A DNA stretch of 9,264 nt from Kiritimatiellia bacterium (GCA_007126175.1 SLBU01000095.1:1-9264), one strand, 5' to 3'. Shown: positions 1 through 7,311, numbered from the stretch's first letter. Notes: a model not told the origin generated them from the letters alone. Numbers and translations: made by a program.

Positions 1-329
1 CGTAAAAGGCCGCTGGGAAAGAGCGCCGGGACACGAATGCAGCGCACCGCATGGGGTTCGAGCAAGGCGCAGATCCACCGTGCCAGATTACCGCGCGCAG
101 CGCCCTCGAGGCCAGCTTGTTGGGGCGTGACAATCTGCATGCCACGTCCCGCACAGGTGGCGACAGCCCGTCCATATTCCAAGGCCGATACCATCATACC
201 GCGCCATCTTCCCACCTGCACATACACGACCGGATCCGGTGCCATGAAACCCGTTGCATATAACAAGTCAACATGTTGCTCCGGTGCACCTGCCAATACC
301 AAGGCACTTCTTACTGATTTTTCTGCCAT
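1..329 (-). CDS. N-terminal part of an M24-family (Xaa-Pro peptidase/creatinase-like) protein, cut by the window edge
   Basis: A minus-strand frame is open from an ATG at 329 to the left edge, giving about 109 residues. The protein begins MAEKSVRSALVLAG and contains LLYATGFMAPDPVVYVQVG at about residues 22-40, followed by a segment with LEYGRA at about residues 51-56. This pattern (a tyrosine-led 'YATGF', then 'DP', a beta strand, then 'LE.GRA') is what I know from the creatinase N-terminal domain that precedes the metal-binding pita-bread domain of aminopeptidase P and prolidase homologues. The catalytic domain would lie outside the window, so activity cannot be judged. An AGGAAGG ribosome binding site at 338-344 supports the start. 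The gene is divergent from dnaA, and a TATAAT -10 element lies about 50 bases upstream. The family assignment rests on pattern recognition only. Confidence 0.6.
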   Translation of the reverse strand, partial: MAEKSVRSALVLAGAPEQHVDLLYATGFMAPDPVVYVQVGRWRGMMVSALEYGRAVATCAGRGMQIVTPQQAGLEGAARGNLARWICALLEPHAVRCIRVPALFPSGLL

Positions 330-337
330 ATCGTTTC

Positions 338-344
338 CCTTCCT
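338..344 (-). promoter_or_regulatory. Shine-Dalgarno of the M24-like gene
   Basis: Read on the minus strand, AGGAAGG lies 8 bases before the ATG at 329. It decides the start of this edge-truncated gene. Confidence 0.6.
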
Positions 345-377
345 GGCCTGCACAGGCATGCCACAACCCATATCGTG

Positions 378-406
378 ATTATATTTTGCCGCGCCGGGCG
401 GATTTA
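378..406 (-). promoter_or_regulatory. Possible promoter of the M24-like gene
   Basis: The minus strand carries a perfect TATAAT at 383-378, about 48 bases upstream of the ATG, which would give a short leader with the strong ribosome binding site. A -35 at the normal distance (TAAATC or TTAAAT near 401-407) is poor, so the call depends mainly on the -10. Confidence 0.4.
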
Positions 407-444
407 AATTTTTGCAAGTACCGCATTAGGAATCAGTTAGCATC

Positions 445-466
445 ACCTGTTAATAACCTGTCAATA
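445..466 (+). repeat. 11-bp tandem direct repeat upstream of dnaA
   Basis: Two adjacent 11-bp copies, ACCTGTTAATA (445-455) and ACCTGTCAATA (456-466), differ at one base. Spacing by about one helical turn is typical of tandem binding sites for winged-helix response regulators and similar dimeric regulators. It ends 106 bases before the dnaA start and could control dnaA or the divergent gene. The 9-mer AATAACCTG within it (452-460) recurs at 2086-2094, after dnaA. Confidence 0.45.
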
Positions 467-571
467 TGTTTAAGCTTTTTTTCTTGTTTCGGGATGCGCT
501 TCGGATGACTATGGCCGCGTTTGAAACACGACACACCCGTCGTTCAACATCAGCTTATGGGGCTAGATTTT

Positions 572-580
572 TGTGGATAC
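572..580 (-). promoter_or_regulatory. DnaA-box-like site overlapping the dnaA start codon
   Basis: TGTGGATAC on the plus strand reads GTATCCACA on the minus strand, one mismatch from the classical DnaA box TTATCCACA. It includes the GTG start codon (573-575). DnaA binding here would be placed to repress its own expression. A chance match in coding sequence cannot be excluded. Confidence 0.4.
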
Positions 581-1967
581 GCTAAACGCCAATGCTATAT
601 GGACACAGGCCTGCAAACACTTGCAGGACGCCTTACATGCCGATGTCTATTCGCGTTGGATTGCCGTCATTTCGCCTGACCGGATCGAAGGCGATACCTT
701 GCATCTCGGGGTCGATAATGACTTCTACCAATCCTGGCTCGAAGAGCACTATCTACCGTTAATCTGTGATGCCCTGCGGGCCGTATCCGGACAGGATTGG
801 AAAATTGCCTTCAATGTAAGCCCCATGGATTTGTTTACCCATGCCGCCGCACAAGCGCAATCCACACCGGAGCCATCGCGCACGCTGCGCGAACGCCTCA
901 TGCCCCGCCGACCGGATACGCGCTTGCAGCTCAATCCGAAGTATACCATGAGTTCCTTCGTGGTTGGTCCAGCCAACAGTTTTGCGCATGCGGCCGCCCT
1001 TGCTGTCAGTGAGGCACCTGCCAAGGCCTACAACCCGCTTTTCATCTATGGTGGCACGGGGTTGGGCAAGACCCATTTGATGCAAGCCATTGGCCATGCC
1101 GTCGTCGAAAAGAACCGGGCCCGGCACATCTGCTACATTACCTGTGAAACCCTCTTGAATGAATATATTGATGCCCTGCAAAAACGCAGCATCACGGAAT
1201 TTCGTAAACGCTACCGTACGGTTGATTTGCTTTTAATCGACGATATCCATTTCCTTTCAGGCAAGGAACGCATCCAGGAAGAATTTTTCCACACGTTCAA
1301 TAGCCTGTTCGATGCCCACAAGCAGATCATCATGACCTCGGATCGGCCGGCCAGTGAAATTAATGGTCTCGAACAACGCTTGGTTTCGCGCTTCGAGTGG
1401 GGTTTGGTCACGGAATTGGAACGCCCCGATTTCGAGACCCGTATGGCGATCTTGCGCTTCAAGCAGCGCGAAATGTCATTGTCGGTGGATGAAAGCGTCC
1501 TGACCTTCATTGCTGAGAATGTCCGTTCCAATGTGCGGCGTCTGGAAGGTGCCTTGGTGCGCGCGGTATCCTTTATGTCCTTGACGCAGCAACCCCTCAC
1601 ACTCGATGCCCTCAAGCGACTCTTGCGTGACACGATTGAGGAAGAGCAACACGCCGAAATCAGTCTGTCGGCCATCCAAAAAGCCGTTGCTGCACATTAT
1701 GATATCCGCTTAGCCGACATGAGTAGTATCGCGCGGCCGCGCTCCATTGCAGTCCCGCGGCAGGTTGCCATGTATCTCTGTCGCTCGTTGACACCCTCCT
1801 CGCTTCCGGATATCGCCACGGCATTCAATAAGACCCATGGCACGGTCATACACGCCTGCCGTGCTGTGCAGAACCGTATGGATGTCGATTCCGACCTACG
1901 CCGGCAAGTGCAGGATATCTCCACCAAACTGGGCAAATCGATCCATGCCCTGGAACCCGTCAGCTAA
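573..1967 (+). CDS. dnaA: Chromosomal replication initiator protein DnaA
   Basis: The 464-residue protein is the AAA+ initiator that binds DnaA boxes at oriC, unwinds the origin and loads the replicative helicase. Domain I occupies roughly residues 1-85 and is joined by a short linker (about 86-120). The AAA+ core has Walker A GGTGLGKT (160-167), Walker B LLLIDDI (219-225), a sensor I segment IIMTSDRP (252-259) and the RLVSRFEWGL box VII with its arginines (269-278). Domain IV carries RSIAVPRQVAMYLCR (390-404) and the recognition helix around 417-430. The usual GGRDHTTV there is replaced by the shorter NKTHGTV. The start is a GTG, fixed by an in-frame TAG at 564-566 just upstream; the ribosome binding site is weak (GGGG at 559-562). 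The gene precedes dnaN, the classic origin-side order. Confidence 0.97.
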   Translation: MDTLNANAIWTQACKHLQDALHADVYSRWIAVISPDRIEGDTLHLGVDNDFYQSWLEEHYLPLICDALRAVSGQDWKIAFNVSPMDLFTHAAAQAQSTPEPSRTLRERLMPRRPDTRLQLNPKYTMSSFVVGPANSFAHAAALAVSEAPAKAYNPLFIYGGTGLGKTHLMQAIGHAVVEKNRARHICYITCETLLNEYIDALQKRSITEFRKRYRTVDLLLIDDIHFLSGKERIQEEFFHTFNSLFDAHKQIIMTSDRPASEINGLEQRLVSRFEWGLVTELERPDFETRMAILRFKQREMSLSVDESVLTFIAENVRSNVRRLEGALVRAVSFMSLTQQPLTLDALKRLLRDTIEEEQHAEISLSAIQKAVAAHYDIRLADMSSIARPRSIAVPRQVAMYLCRSLTPSSLPDIATAFNKTHGTVIHACRAVQNRMDVDSDLRRQVQDISTKLGKSIHALEPVS

Positions 1968-2090
1968 TGCACCCGACACACCTTTTCTTCAGATCCCAAC
2001 AACAGGATTTCCCTATCCCCGCAGTACGGCTGCATCCATGGTTGTTCCGGATTTTTGCTCTTTGATATCTTGTTGATTTCTGAACAATAA

Positions 2091-2120
2091 CCTGATGATA
2101 ACATCGGAGTTATCATCAGG
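2091..2120. repeat. Perfect 12-bp inverted repeat between dnaA and dnaN
   Basis: CCTGATGATAAC (2091-2102) and GTTATCATCAGG (2109-2120) pair perfectly around a 6-base loop, ATCGGA. The nearest T-run on the plus strand comes about ten bases later (TTTT near 2128), so it is not a canonical intrinsic terminator for dnaA, though it could act as one weakly. As DNA it could be a protein-binding palindrome in the origin. Confidence 0.6.
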
Positions 2121-2245
2121 GTGACGGTTTTGCTCAATCGGCCATCAATCGATTGCCAGCTTCGTGAACAGGTTCGCAGCACAGATCGCCCCTGTGAAAA
2201 TAGGGGTATACTGAAGTTATAAACAAATCAACAGGCTATATTATG

Positions 2246-2274
2246 TTGAATAGATTAAATAATTACGTTACATA
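2246..2274 (+). promoter_or_regulatory. Weak candidate dnaN promoter
   Basis: TTGAAT (2246-2251) and TACATA (2269-2274) are 17 bases apart, within the AT-rich stretch and about 60 bases before the dnaN start. TATACT at 2207-2212 is an alternative -10 without a good -35. Neither is strong. Confidence 0.25.
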
Positions 2275-2319
2275 CTATACCTCTCTTGCTGTAAATCAAT
2301 TGTAGCAGCAGGCGACATC

Positions 2320-2325
2320 AGGAGG
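2320..2325 (+). promoter_or_regulatory. Shine-Dalgarno of dnaN
   Basis: A full AGGAGG lies 9 bases before the dnaN ATG, which fixes that start and contrasts with the weak site of dnaA. Confidence 0.8.
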
Positions 2326-2334
2326 AAAAGAACG

Positions 2335-3423
2335 ATGAAAATTAGCGTGGAAAAGTCTGTTTTGGCTAGTGGGTTGCAAGCTGTGCAAAATGTGGTAGGT
2401 GGTCGCAACACATTACCGATCCTTTCGAATGTACTGATTGTTGCCTCGGAGGACCGGGTTACGCTTTCAACGACGGATCTGGATGTTAGCGTGCGCTGCC
2501 GCATCGTAGGGCGTGTTGAAACCGAAGGTAGCACCACGCTGCCGGTGAAACGCCTTGCGAGCATTGTACGCGAATTGCCAGGTGAAATGGTCAATATTGA
2601 AACCGATGACAAGGACCAGAGCATTGTCACATGCGGCCAATCGCGATTTAAACTGGTAGGGCTGGCCGCCGATGACTATCCGCAGCTCCCGGAAGCTGAG
2701 GGCGATATTTCGTATGAAGTGGAGCAGCGGGTATTTCGCGAAATGCTCAGGAAGACGGCTTACGCGGCCTCGACGGATGAAACCCGTTTTGTGTTGAATG
2801 GCGTACTCATGAGTTTTGCCGATGGCAAACTGACCACAGTGGCAACGGATGGGCGCCGCCTCGCGTTGGTGGAAAACGAAGTGGAATTCTCTGAGGATGT
2901 GGACATGATCCTGCCTAGCAAGGCCGTGACCGAATTGTTGCACATCCTCACAGAAAATGGATCCGTGCGCATCTATCCCCGCAAGAACCAAGTGGTCTTC
3001 GACTTGGGCGAAACCGTCATGGCATCGAAATTAATCGAGGGAACCTACCCGAACTTTCGCCAGGTGATTCCGGCACAATGCGAGGAGCGCGTCACGATTG
3101 AACGCGAAGCACTGTTGACGGCGCTGCGGCGCGCAGCCCTGGTGGTGGCCGACAAGGCCAGTGCCACAAAACTGACCTTTGCCGACAACAATCTCGTGGT
3201 TTCCACGAATACCCCTGATATCGGTGAATCGCGCGAAACGATCCCGGTCAAATATACCGGGGCGGAAATTACTGTGGCTTTCAATCCGGATTACATGATG
3301 GATCCGCTCAAGAACCTCTCGAATGATGAAATTGCAATTGAACTTACCGACAGCCTCAGCCCGGCGGTCGTGAAGTGCGATATCCCGTTCCTGTATGTAC
3401 TGATGCCAATGAGAGTTGACTAA
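2335..3423 (+). CDS. dnaN: DNA polymerase III beta subunit (sliding clamp)
   Basis: At 362 residues this is the normal length for the bacterial beta clamp, the ring-shaped dimer that tethers DNA polymerase III and many repair proteins to DNA. The N-terminal domain contains NVVGGRNTLPILSNVLI, a standard clamp signature. The middle domain has the FVLNGVL and ATDGRRLALVE segments (residues about 150-185) that are nearly invariant. The C-terminus ends YVLMPMRVD, close to the E. coli YVVMPMRL end, which forms part of the pocket for clamp-binding peptides. The start is fixed by AGGAGG. No terminator is evident between this gene and the tRNA that begins 35 bases later, so some readthrough is possible. 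All three clamp domains appear intact. Confidence 0.97.
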   Translation: MKISVEKSVLASGLQAVQNVVGGRNTLPILSNVLIVASEDRVTLSTTDLDVSVRCRIVGRVETEGSTTLPVKRLASIVRELPGEMVNIETDDKDQSIVTCGQSRFKLVGLAADDYPQLPEAEGDISYEVEQRVFREMLRKTAYAASTDETRFVLNGVLMSFADGKLTTVATDGRRLALVENEVEFSEDVDMILPSKAVTELLHILTENGSVRIYPRKNQVVFDLGETVMASKLIEGTYPNFRQVIPAQCEERVTIEREALLTALRRAALVVADKASATKLTFADNNLVVSTNTPDIGESRETIPVKYTGAEITVAFNPDYMMDPLKNLSNDEIAIELTDSLSPAVVKCDIPFLYVLMPMRVD

Positions 3424-3458
3424 TTTGCATTCAGGCGTTACAACACCAACCCTTTGTC

Positions 3459-3532
3459 TGCCCGATGGTGTAATGGTAGCACTACTGACTCTGAATCAGT
3501 CAGTCTAGGTTCGAGTCCTAGTCGGGCAACCA
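3459..3532 (+). tRNA. tRNA-Gln (anticodon CUG), with encoded CCA
   Basis: The acceptor stem TGCCCGA (3459-3465) pairs with TCGGGCA (3522-3528), followed by discriminator A and a genomically encoded CCA (3530-3532). The anticodon stem ACTGA/TCAGT (3484-3488 and 3496-3500) encloses the loop CTCTGAA, placing anticodon CTG at 3491-3493; it reads CAG, glutamine. The T arm is CTAGG-TTCGAGT-CCTAG (3505-3521), and the D loop contains AATGGTA. No tRNA-specific promoter or terminator is apparent, and asd starts 16 bases downstream. Confidence 0.95.
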
Positions 3533-3548
3533 TCTAGGTTAGGTACGT

Positions 3549-4562
3549 ATGGCAAAACGCTATAACATTGGAATCGTGGGAACCGGTGCAGTCGGTTCGG
3601 AAATGTTGCGGGTTTTGCGGCAACGTAATTTCCCTTGTTCCGAAATTCGTTTCATGGCGCGCAGTGCGCGACGCGAGGAGATTGCTGGGGAAAACGTCGA
3701 GGTAGTCGAGACGACATCCGCCGCTTTTGAAGGGCTCGATTTTGCCTTTTTTGCCGGTACGGAAGGGGAGAAGGGCGCGTCGCAATTGTTTGGCTGGGAA
3801 GCCGTCAAACGTGGCGTGACCGTCATCGATAATGGGGATGATTTTCGCATGGATCCGCGCGTGCCCTTGGTGATTCCCGAAATCAATCCGGAAGCGCTGG
3901 AAAACCATCAAGGTCTCATCGCGAATCCGAATTGCAGCACGATTATCGCGTTGATGGCCGTGGGCCCCTTGCATCGCGCCGCCGGTCTCCGGCGGATGGT
4001 AGCAGCCACCTACCAAGCTGTATCCGGTTCCGGTGCAGCGGCGGTCAGGGAACTGGAGCAGCAGCTCGAGTCTTATGGTAGCGATAGTGCCCCGCCCCCC
4101 AGTGTGTATCCGTATCCTATTCTGCTGAATTTGCTCCCGCAAATTGGTGGCCCCAAGCCGGAGCTGCCCGGCTATACGACCGAGGAAGCCAAGATGCTCT
4201 TTGAAACCCGTAAAATTTTGGGGAATGATGCCATACGTGTGAGTGCTACTTGCGTGCGTGTTGCCGTTTTCAATGGGCACGCTGAAGTACTGAACCTGGA
4301 ATTGGAAAAACCGCTATCGGCGGATGAGGCACGTGCCATACTGGCGAAAGCACCGGGGGTTCGTGTCGTGGACGATCTTGCGGCCGGTCAGTATCCGATG
4401 CCGCGCGATGCAAGTGGCACGGATACCTGCCTAGTGGGGCGTATTCGTGAAGATGCCAGTGTGGATAACGGTTTGTCCCTGTTTGTCTGTGGCGATAATA
4501 TCCGTAAGGGCGCAGCCTTGAATGCGGTGCAAATTGCTGAAACATTGATTGCACGCCAGTAG
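3549..4562 (+). CDS. asd: Aspartate-semialdehyde dehydrogenase
   Basis: The 337-residue protein catalyses NADPH-dependent reduction of L-aspartyl-4-phosphate to aspartate semialdehyde, the branch point to diaminopimelate/lysine, threonine and methionine. The N-terminal nucleotide-binding loop is GIVGTGAVGSEML (8-20). The catalytic cysteine is Cys129 in NPNCST, followed by TYQAVSGSGAAA with Gln156. The substrate-binding and base region is CVRVAVFNGHAE with Arg237 and His244; the family more often has CVRVPV. The C-terminus has DNIRKGAALNAVQIAE (316-331), typical of Asd and distinguishing it from ArgC. The ribosome binding site is modest (AGG at 3536-3538 and 3541-3543). The gene follows tRNA-Gln by 16 bases and precedes the O-antigen ligase-like gene by 23, on the same strand. 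Confidence 0.95.
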   Translation: MAKRYNIGIVGTGAVGSEMLRVLRQRNFPCSEIRFMARSARREEIAGENVEVVETTSAAFEGLDFAFFAGTEGEKGASQLFGWEAVKRGVTVIDNGDDFRMDPRVPLVIPEINPEALENHQGLIANPNCSTIIALMAVGPLHRAAGLRRMVAATYQAVSGSGAAAVRELEQQLESYGSDSAPPPSVYPYPILLNLLPQIGGPKPELPGYTTEEAKMLFETRKILGNDAIRVSATCVRVAVFNGHAEVLNLELEKPLSADEARAILAKAPGVRVVDDLAAGQYPMPRDASGTDTCLVGRIREDASVDNGLSLFVCGDNIRKGAALNAVQIAETLIARQ

Positions 4563-4585
4563 GATCGTGCGTACTCTTACGACTC

Positions 4586-5812
4586 ATGAAGTACAAGCAA
4601 TGGTGGATGGCTGCTGCACGTATCTGGGCCTATAGGCTGCTACTGACAGCCGCCTTCTTGGCCCCGTTTTCGTTGCCTGCTGGCAGATTGTTTCTGGCAC
4701 TCTCACTTGGTTTTCTGCTCTATGCCCGGATACGGCATGGGGAGCCGATCTATTGTACGCGGGTAGGGTGGTTGTGGCTCGCATTTGTCTTGGTGAGCCT
4801 GTTGGTATCCCTGCAAGGAATCGATCCACAACGGAGTGTAGGGGATATCAGTAAACTGCTCTGGTTCGCTGGTATTCCTGCCGCAGCTACCCTCATTACG
4901 GATCGCCACCGGGCCAGTATGCTGCTGGTAGCCTATGTGAACGGAAGTATTGTCCGAAGTCTCGATATTCTCCTGTTGCGTCTACCGGGCGCGTGGCGGC
5001 AGACCGAAAATGCTTTTATGCATGAGATTATCCATCGTGGATCGATGACGCATGGACAAGTTCTCCTGCTTGCTATGATTGGTGTCTTCGGATTGCTGCT
5101 CATGGAAATAATAAAACGAGGTGGTTGGAAAGTTTTAGCCATAAAAAGCAGTCAGTTTGTGCTTTTAACCTTGGCAATGTTGGTAAATTTCAAGCGTGGT
5201 TCATGGGTCGCAGTGACCGTTATCTTGGTGCTATTTGGCGTTTTGACAGGCAAGAAACGCATTCTGCTGCTGTTGCTGCTGGTTGTGCTTGCCGGTGCCT
5301 TTCATCCATTTGTACGTGCCCGCATGAGCCATTTGCGCAACGAGCTGGACATCAAGCATGGCGGCAGGCTTGTCATGTGGACCAAGATTGCCCCCGCGTT
5401 ATTACGCGAGCATCCTTACGGCGTCGGGTTTCGTGGGGTAACGCCCGAGGTGATGCAGGAGACGGCGCGGGCCCAAGGGGTACGTGTGGAAGAGCGTCGT
5501 AATCATCTGCACTCGAATCTTGTCGAAATCCCGGTAACCGTTGGCTGGGTCGCATTCCTGCTCTATGTTCTCTGGATGGGTACCGCGCTCTGGAAGGGGA
5601 GCACTGCCGCTTGGCATGCTGGCGATCCGCTTGGACGCATCCTGGCGCTGACCTATACCCTGATGCTGTTTGGTCTGATCCTCAATGGTTTTGTCGAATA
5701 CAATATGGGCGATGCCTATATCGTGCTGCCATATGGGATCCTCCTAGGGGTACTCGGTAGGGGAACCCTCGGGGCCGCGGCCAGGTTGTCTGAACTTCAC
5801 CCAGGAAGTTAG
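4586..5812 (+). CDS. O-antigen ligase/polymerase-like (Wzy_C/WaaL superfamily) membrane protein
   Basis: This 408-residue protein is very hydrophobic, with about ten likely transmembrane segments. A long hydrophilic loop (about residues 241-315) falls between the central helix block and the last helices. That loop contains GGRLVMWTKIAPALLREHPYGVGF (split: GGRLVMW 259-265, HPYGVGF 276-282) and ends with HSNLVEIPVTVGW (309-321); a conserved arginine before the loop (RGSW, 204-207) and the loop histidine are hallmarks of the superfamily. Such proteins join lipid-linked glycans to lipid A-core or to proteins, or polymerise them, on the periplasmic side. Sequence alone does not tell ligase from polymerase or from a protein O-glycosyltransferase. 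No other glycan genes lie nearby. The ribosome binding site before ATG 4586 is weak, and another in-frame ATG lies 21 bases on. Confidence 0.8.
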   Translation: MKYKQWWMAAARIWAYRLLLTAAFLAPFSLPAGRLFLALSLGFLLYARIRHGEPIYCTRVGWLWLAFVLVSLLVSLQGIDPQRSVGDISKLLWFAGIPAAATLITDRHRASMLLVAYVNGSIVRSLDILLLRLPGAWRQTENAFMHEIIHRGSMTHGQVLLLAMIGVFGLLLMEIIKRGGWKVLAIKSSQFVLLTLAMLVNFKRGSWVAVTVILVLFGVLTGKKRILLLLLLVVLAGAFHPFVRARMSHLRNELDIKHGGRLVMWTKIAPALLREHPYGVGFRGVTPEVMQETARAQGVRVEERRNHLHSNLVEIPVTVGWVAFLLYVLWMGTALWKGSTAAWHAGDPLGRILALTYTLMLFGLILNGFVEYNMGDAYIVLPYGILLGVLGRGTLGAAARLSELHPGS

Positions 5813-5824
5813 GCATTGCGGGCA

Positions 5825-7111
5825 TTACGCGAGCGTGTCTTCTTCTTCTTCGAATTCGGCGGGTAACGATTTGCTGACCTTGGCACCGAGAATGCGGATC
5901 TTATCGGCCTGCCCGAAGAGATTGCCTTTGCCATCCTTCAAACGCTTCATGGCCGTATCGAGCGCCTGCGATGTTCCCCCAAGCTTCTTCTGGGCATCGG
6001 CCACAGCCTCATAGATCAGGACGATCTGATCGTGCATGCGCCCCGCGCGCTCTGCAATTTTTTCGGCATTGCGGTTTTCGTTCTCTCTCCGCCAGATCTG
6101 GGCAATCAGTTTCAGGGTAATCATCAGAGTCGAAGGTCCGGTAATCACCACCGGTGCCTGGGCCTGCAAATAGAGCAGCTCCGGGTCTGCCTGCAACGCA
6201 GCTTGATAGGCAGGTTCAATCGGGATGCACATGATCACAAAATCCAGCGTCCGGTTGCCGAGCATGGCATCATAGCGGCGTTCCTTGAGTTCAGTGAAAT
6301 GCTTGCGTACGGATGCTATATGCTCCTTGAGCGCTTGTGCGCGATCTGTATCCGATTCCGCCCGGCAAAAGCGCTCATAGGCTGTCAGCGATACCTTCGC
6401 ATCCAGAATCACGGCCTTGTCGCCAGGCAGATGCAGCACAAAATCCGGGCGTTGCAGCGTACCCTCTTCCGTACGCCCCGATACCTGCCGGCTATATTCG
6501 CGATCCAACGAAAGTCCTGAAACTTCCAGCATGCGTTCCACAATCACCTCGCCCCAATCGCCCTGTTTCTTGGCATCGCCCTTGATCGCCAGGGCCAATT
6601 GGTTTGCATCCTCACTCACCTTGGTGCTCAGGCTCTGCAACTGCCGTACCTGCTCGATCAGGCGCCCCGCTTGCTCCGTCTCACTGCGGTGTACATCCTC
6701 CACACGTTTTCGGAATGCATCCAACTGCTGTTTGAAAGGTTCCAATACTGACGTGATACGACTGCGCTGTAGCTCGGCACCCGCCTGCTCCCGCGATTCG
6801 AAAATGCGATTGGCGAGATTCTCGAACTCCGTTTTTAGGCGCGCCTCGGCCTGCTGCAGCAATTGAAGCTTCTCATGACCCTGCTGCTTCTCGTGTTCGA
6901 GATCGCGTTCCAATTGTGCCTTTTCTATTCGTAAGGCATCCAGTTGTTGGCTTTTTTCGGAAAGGGTGATCTGTGCCTGCTTCCATTCCTGCTCGGCCGC
7001 TGCCAGTTGCATGAACCGCTCCCGATCGGGCTGGTCTCGCAGCAGACGCCACCAGATCGTTGCCAGCAGAACCAGACACATCACCAGCAAAAATAAAATG
7101 GTCACTACCAT
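5825..7111 (-). CDS. rmuC: DNA recombination protein RmuC homologue
   Basis: RmuC-family proteins limit recombination between inverted repeats and have a predicted nuclease-like fold. The N-terminus is a single membrane anchor (about residues 1-22, hydrophobic, ending WWRLLRD). A long Gln/Glu/Lys-rich coiled coil follows (about 30-165), then the conserved domain with KKQGDWGEVIVERML (182-196). The segment RPDF...VILDAKVS (about 221-241) gives a PD...DxK pattern like PD-(D/E)XK nucleases. LDFVIMCIPIEPAY (about 289-302) is also typical. The C-terminus is acidic (EFEEEEDTLA). I start at ATG 7111 (428 residues), because GAGG lies 6-7 bases upstream. A TTG six bases earlier would directly abut that site. 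It converges on the preceding gene with 12 bases between stops and no visible terminator. Confidence 0.93.
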   Translation of the reverse strand: MVVTILFLLVMCLVLLATIWWRLLRDQPDRERFMQLAAAEQEWKQAQITLSEKSQQLDALRIEKAQLERDLEHEKQQGHEKLQLLQQAEARLKTEFENLANRIFESREQAGAELQRSRITSVLEPFKQQLDAFRKRVEDVHRSETEQAGRLIEQVRQLQSLSTKVSEDANQLALAIKGDAKKQGDWGEVIVERMLEVSGLSLDREYSRQVSGRTEEGTLQRPDFVLHLPGDKAVILDAKVSLTAYERFCRAESDTDRAQALKEHIASVRKHFTELKERRYDAMLGNRTLDFVIMCIPIEPAYQAALQADPELLYLQAQAPVVITGPSTLMITLKLIAQIWRRENENRNAEKIAERAGRMHDQIVLIYEAVADAQKKLGGTSQALDTAMKRLKDGKGNLFGQADKIRILGAKVSKSLPAEFEEEEDTLA

Positions 7112-7132
7112 ATACAACCTCGACGCTCTGGG

Positions 7133-7162
7133 TTACAAAAAGATTCAAGGTCTGTGTATATC
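7133..7162 (+). promoter_or_regulatory. Weak candidate promoter for the four-helix-bundle cassette
   Basis: TTACAA (7133-7138) and TATATC (7157-7162) are 18 bases apart, upstream of the left repeat array. Transcription from here would place the whole left hairpin in the 5' leader of the four-helix gene. The match to consensus is mediocre. Confidence 0.25.
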
Positions 7163-7194
7163 ACAAACCGCCGCAATACGAACCCATTTTTGCA

Positions 7195-7287
7195 AGGACC
7201 GTATTGACCGTATTGACAATGGAATGAGAAATACCGATGGTGGTTGCGCAAAACTGTCAATAAGGTCAATCCGGTCAATGAGGTCAA
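7195..7287. repeat. Left hairpin of opposed 9-bp repeat arrays
   Basis: The left arm has GAC at 7197, 7206 and 7215, exactly 9 bases apart, in units AGGACCGTA, TTGACCGTA and TTGACAATG (7195-7221). After a 34-base spacer the opposite orientation appears as GTCAA at 7256, 7265, 7274 and 7283, again exactly 9 apart. Segment 7197-7218 pairs with 7255-7276 at 20 of 22 positions, a strong hairpin ending 24 bases before the start codon of the four-helix gene. It matches no standard feature type that I know and shares its units with the array downstream of the gene. Confidence 0.85.
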
Positions 7288-7298
7288 AGAAAACGATG

Positions 7299-7305
7299 AA
7301 AGGAG
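7299..7305 (+). promoter_or_regulatory. Shine-Dalgarno of the four-helix-bundle gene
   Basis: AAAGGAG lies 6 bases before ATG 7312 and only 11 bases after the last repeat unit of the left hairpin, so folding of the array could affect access to it. Confidence 0.7.
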
Positions 7306-7311
7306 CGTGCG

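Larger units (their letters stand above)
1968..2334. other. dnaA-dnaN intergenic region, candidate oriC
   Basis: These 367 bases hold no convincing gene. They contain a perfect 12-bp inverted repeat (2091-2120), a 10-bp palindrome CAATCGATTG (2146-2155), a small CCCCT/AGGGG hairpin (2189-2206) and an AT-rich stretch from about 2207 to 2290 that could serve as an unwinding element. Canonical TTATCCACA boxes are absent by eye; TTATAAACA (2217-2225) and the TTATCATCA halves of the inverted repeat are only approximate matches. The location next to dnaA is the main support for an origin. The dnaN leader and promoter must also lie here. Confidence 0.4.

Noticed and set aside
389..412. CCGC/GCGG hairpin followed by an AT/T-rich stretch as a terminator.
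   Set aside because: The stem is only 4 bp and lies upstream of a divergent promoter region where no plus-strand transcript needs ending.
5813..5824. Shared terminator between the O-antigen ligase-like gene and rmuC.
   Set aside because: The 12-base gap and its borders show only a GGCATT direct repeat, with no stem and no T-run.
7112..7117. TTG start for rmuC at 7117.
   Set aside because: The GAGG ribosome binding site would directly abut it; ATG 7111 has normal spacing and still leaves the full membrane anchor.
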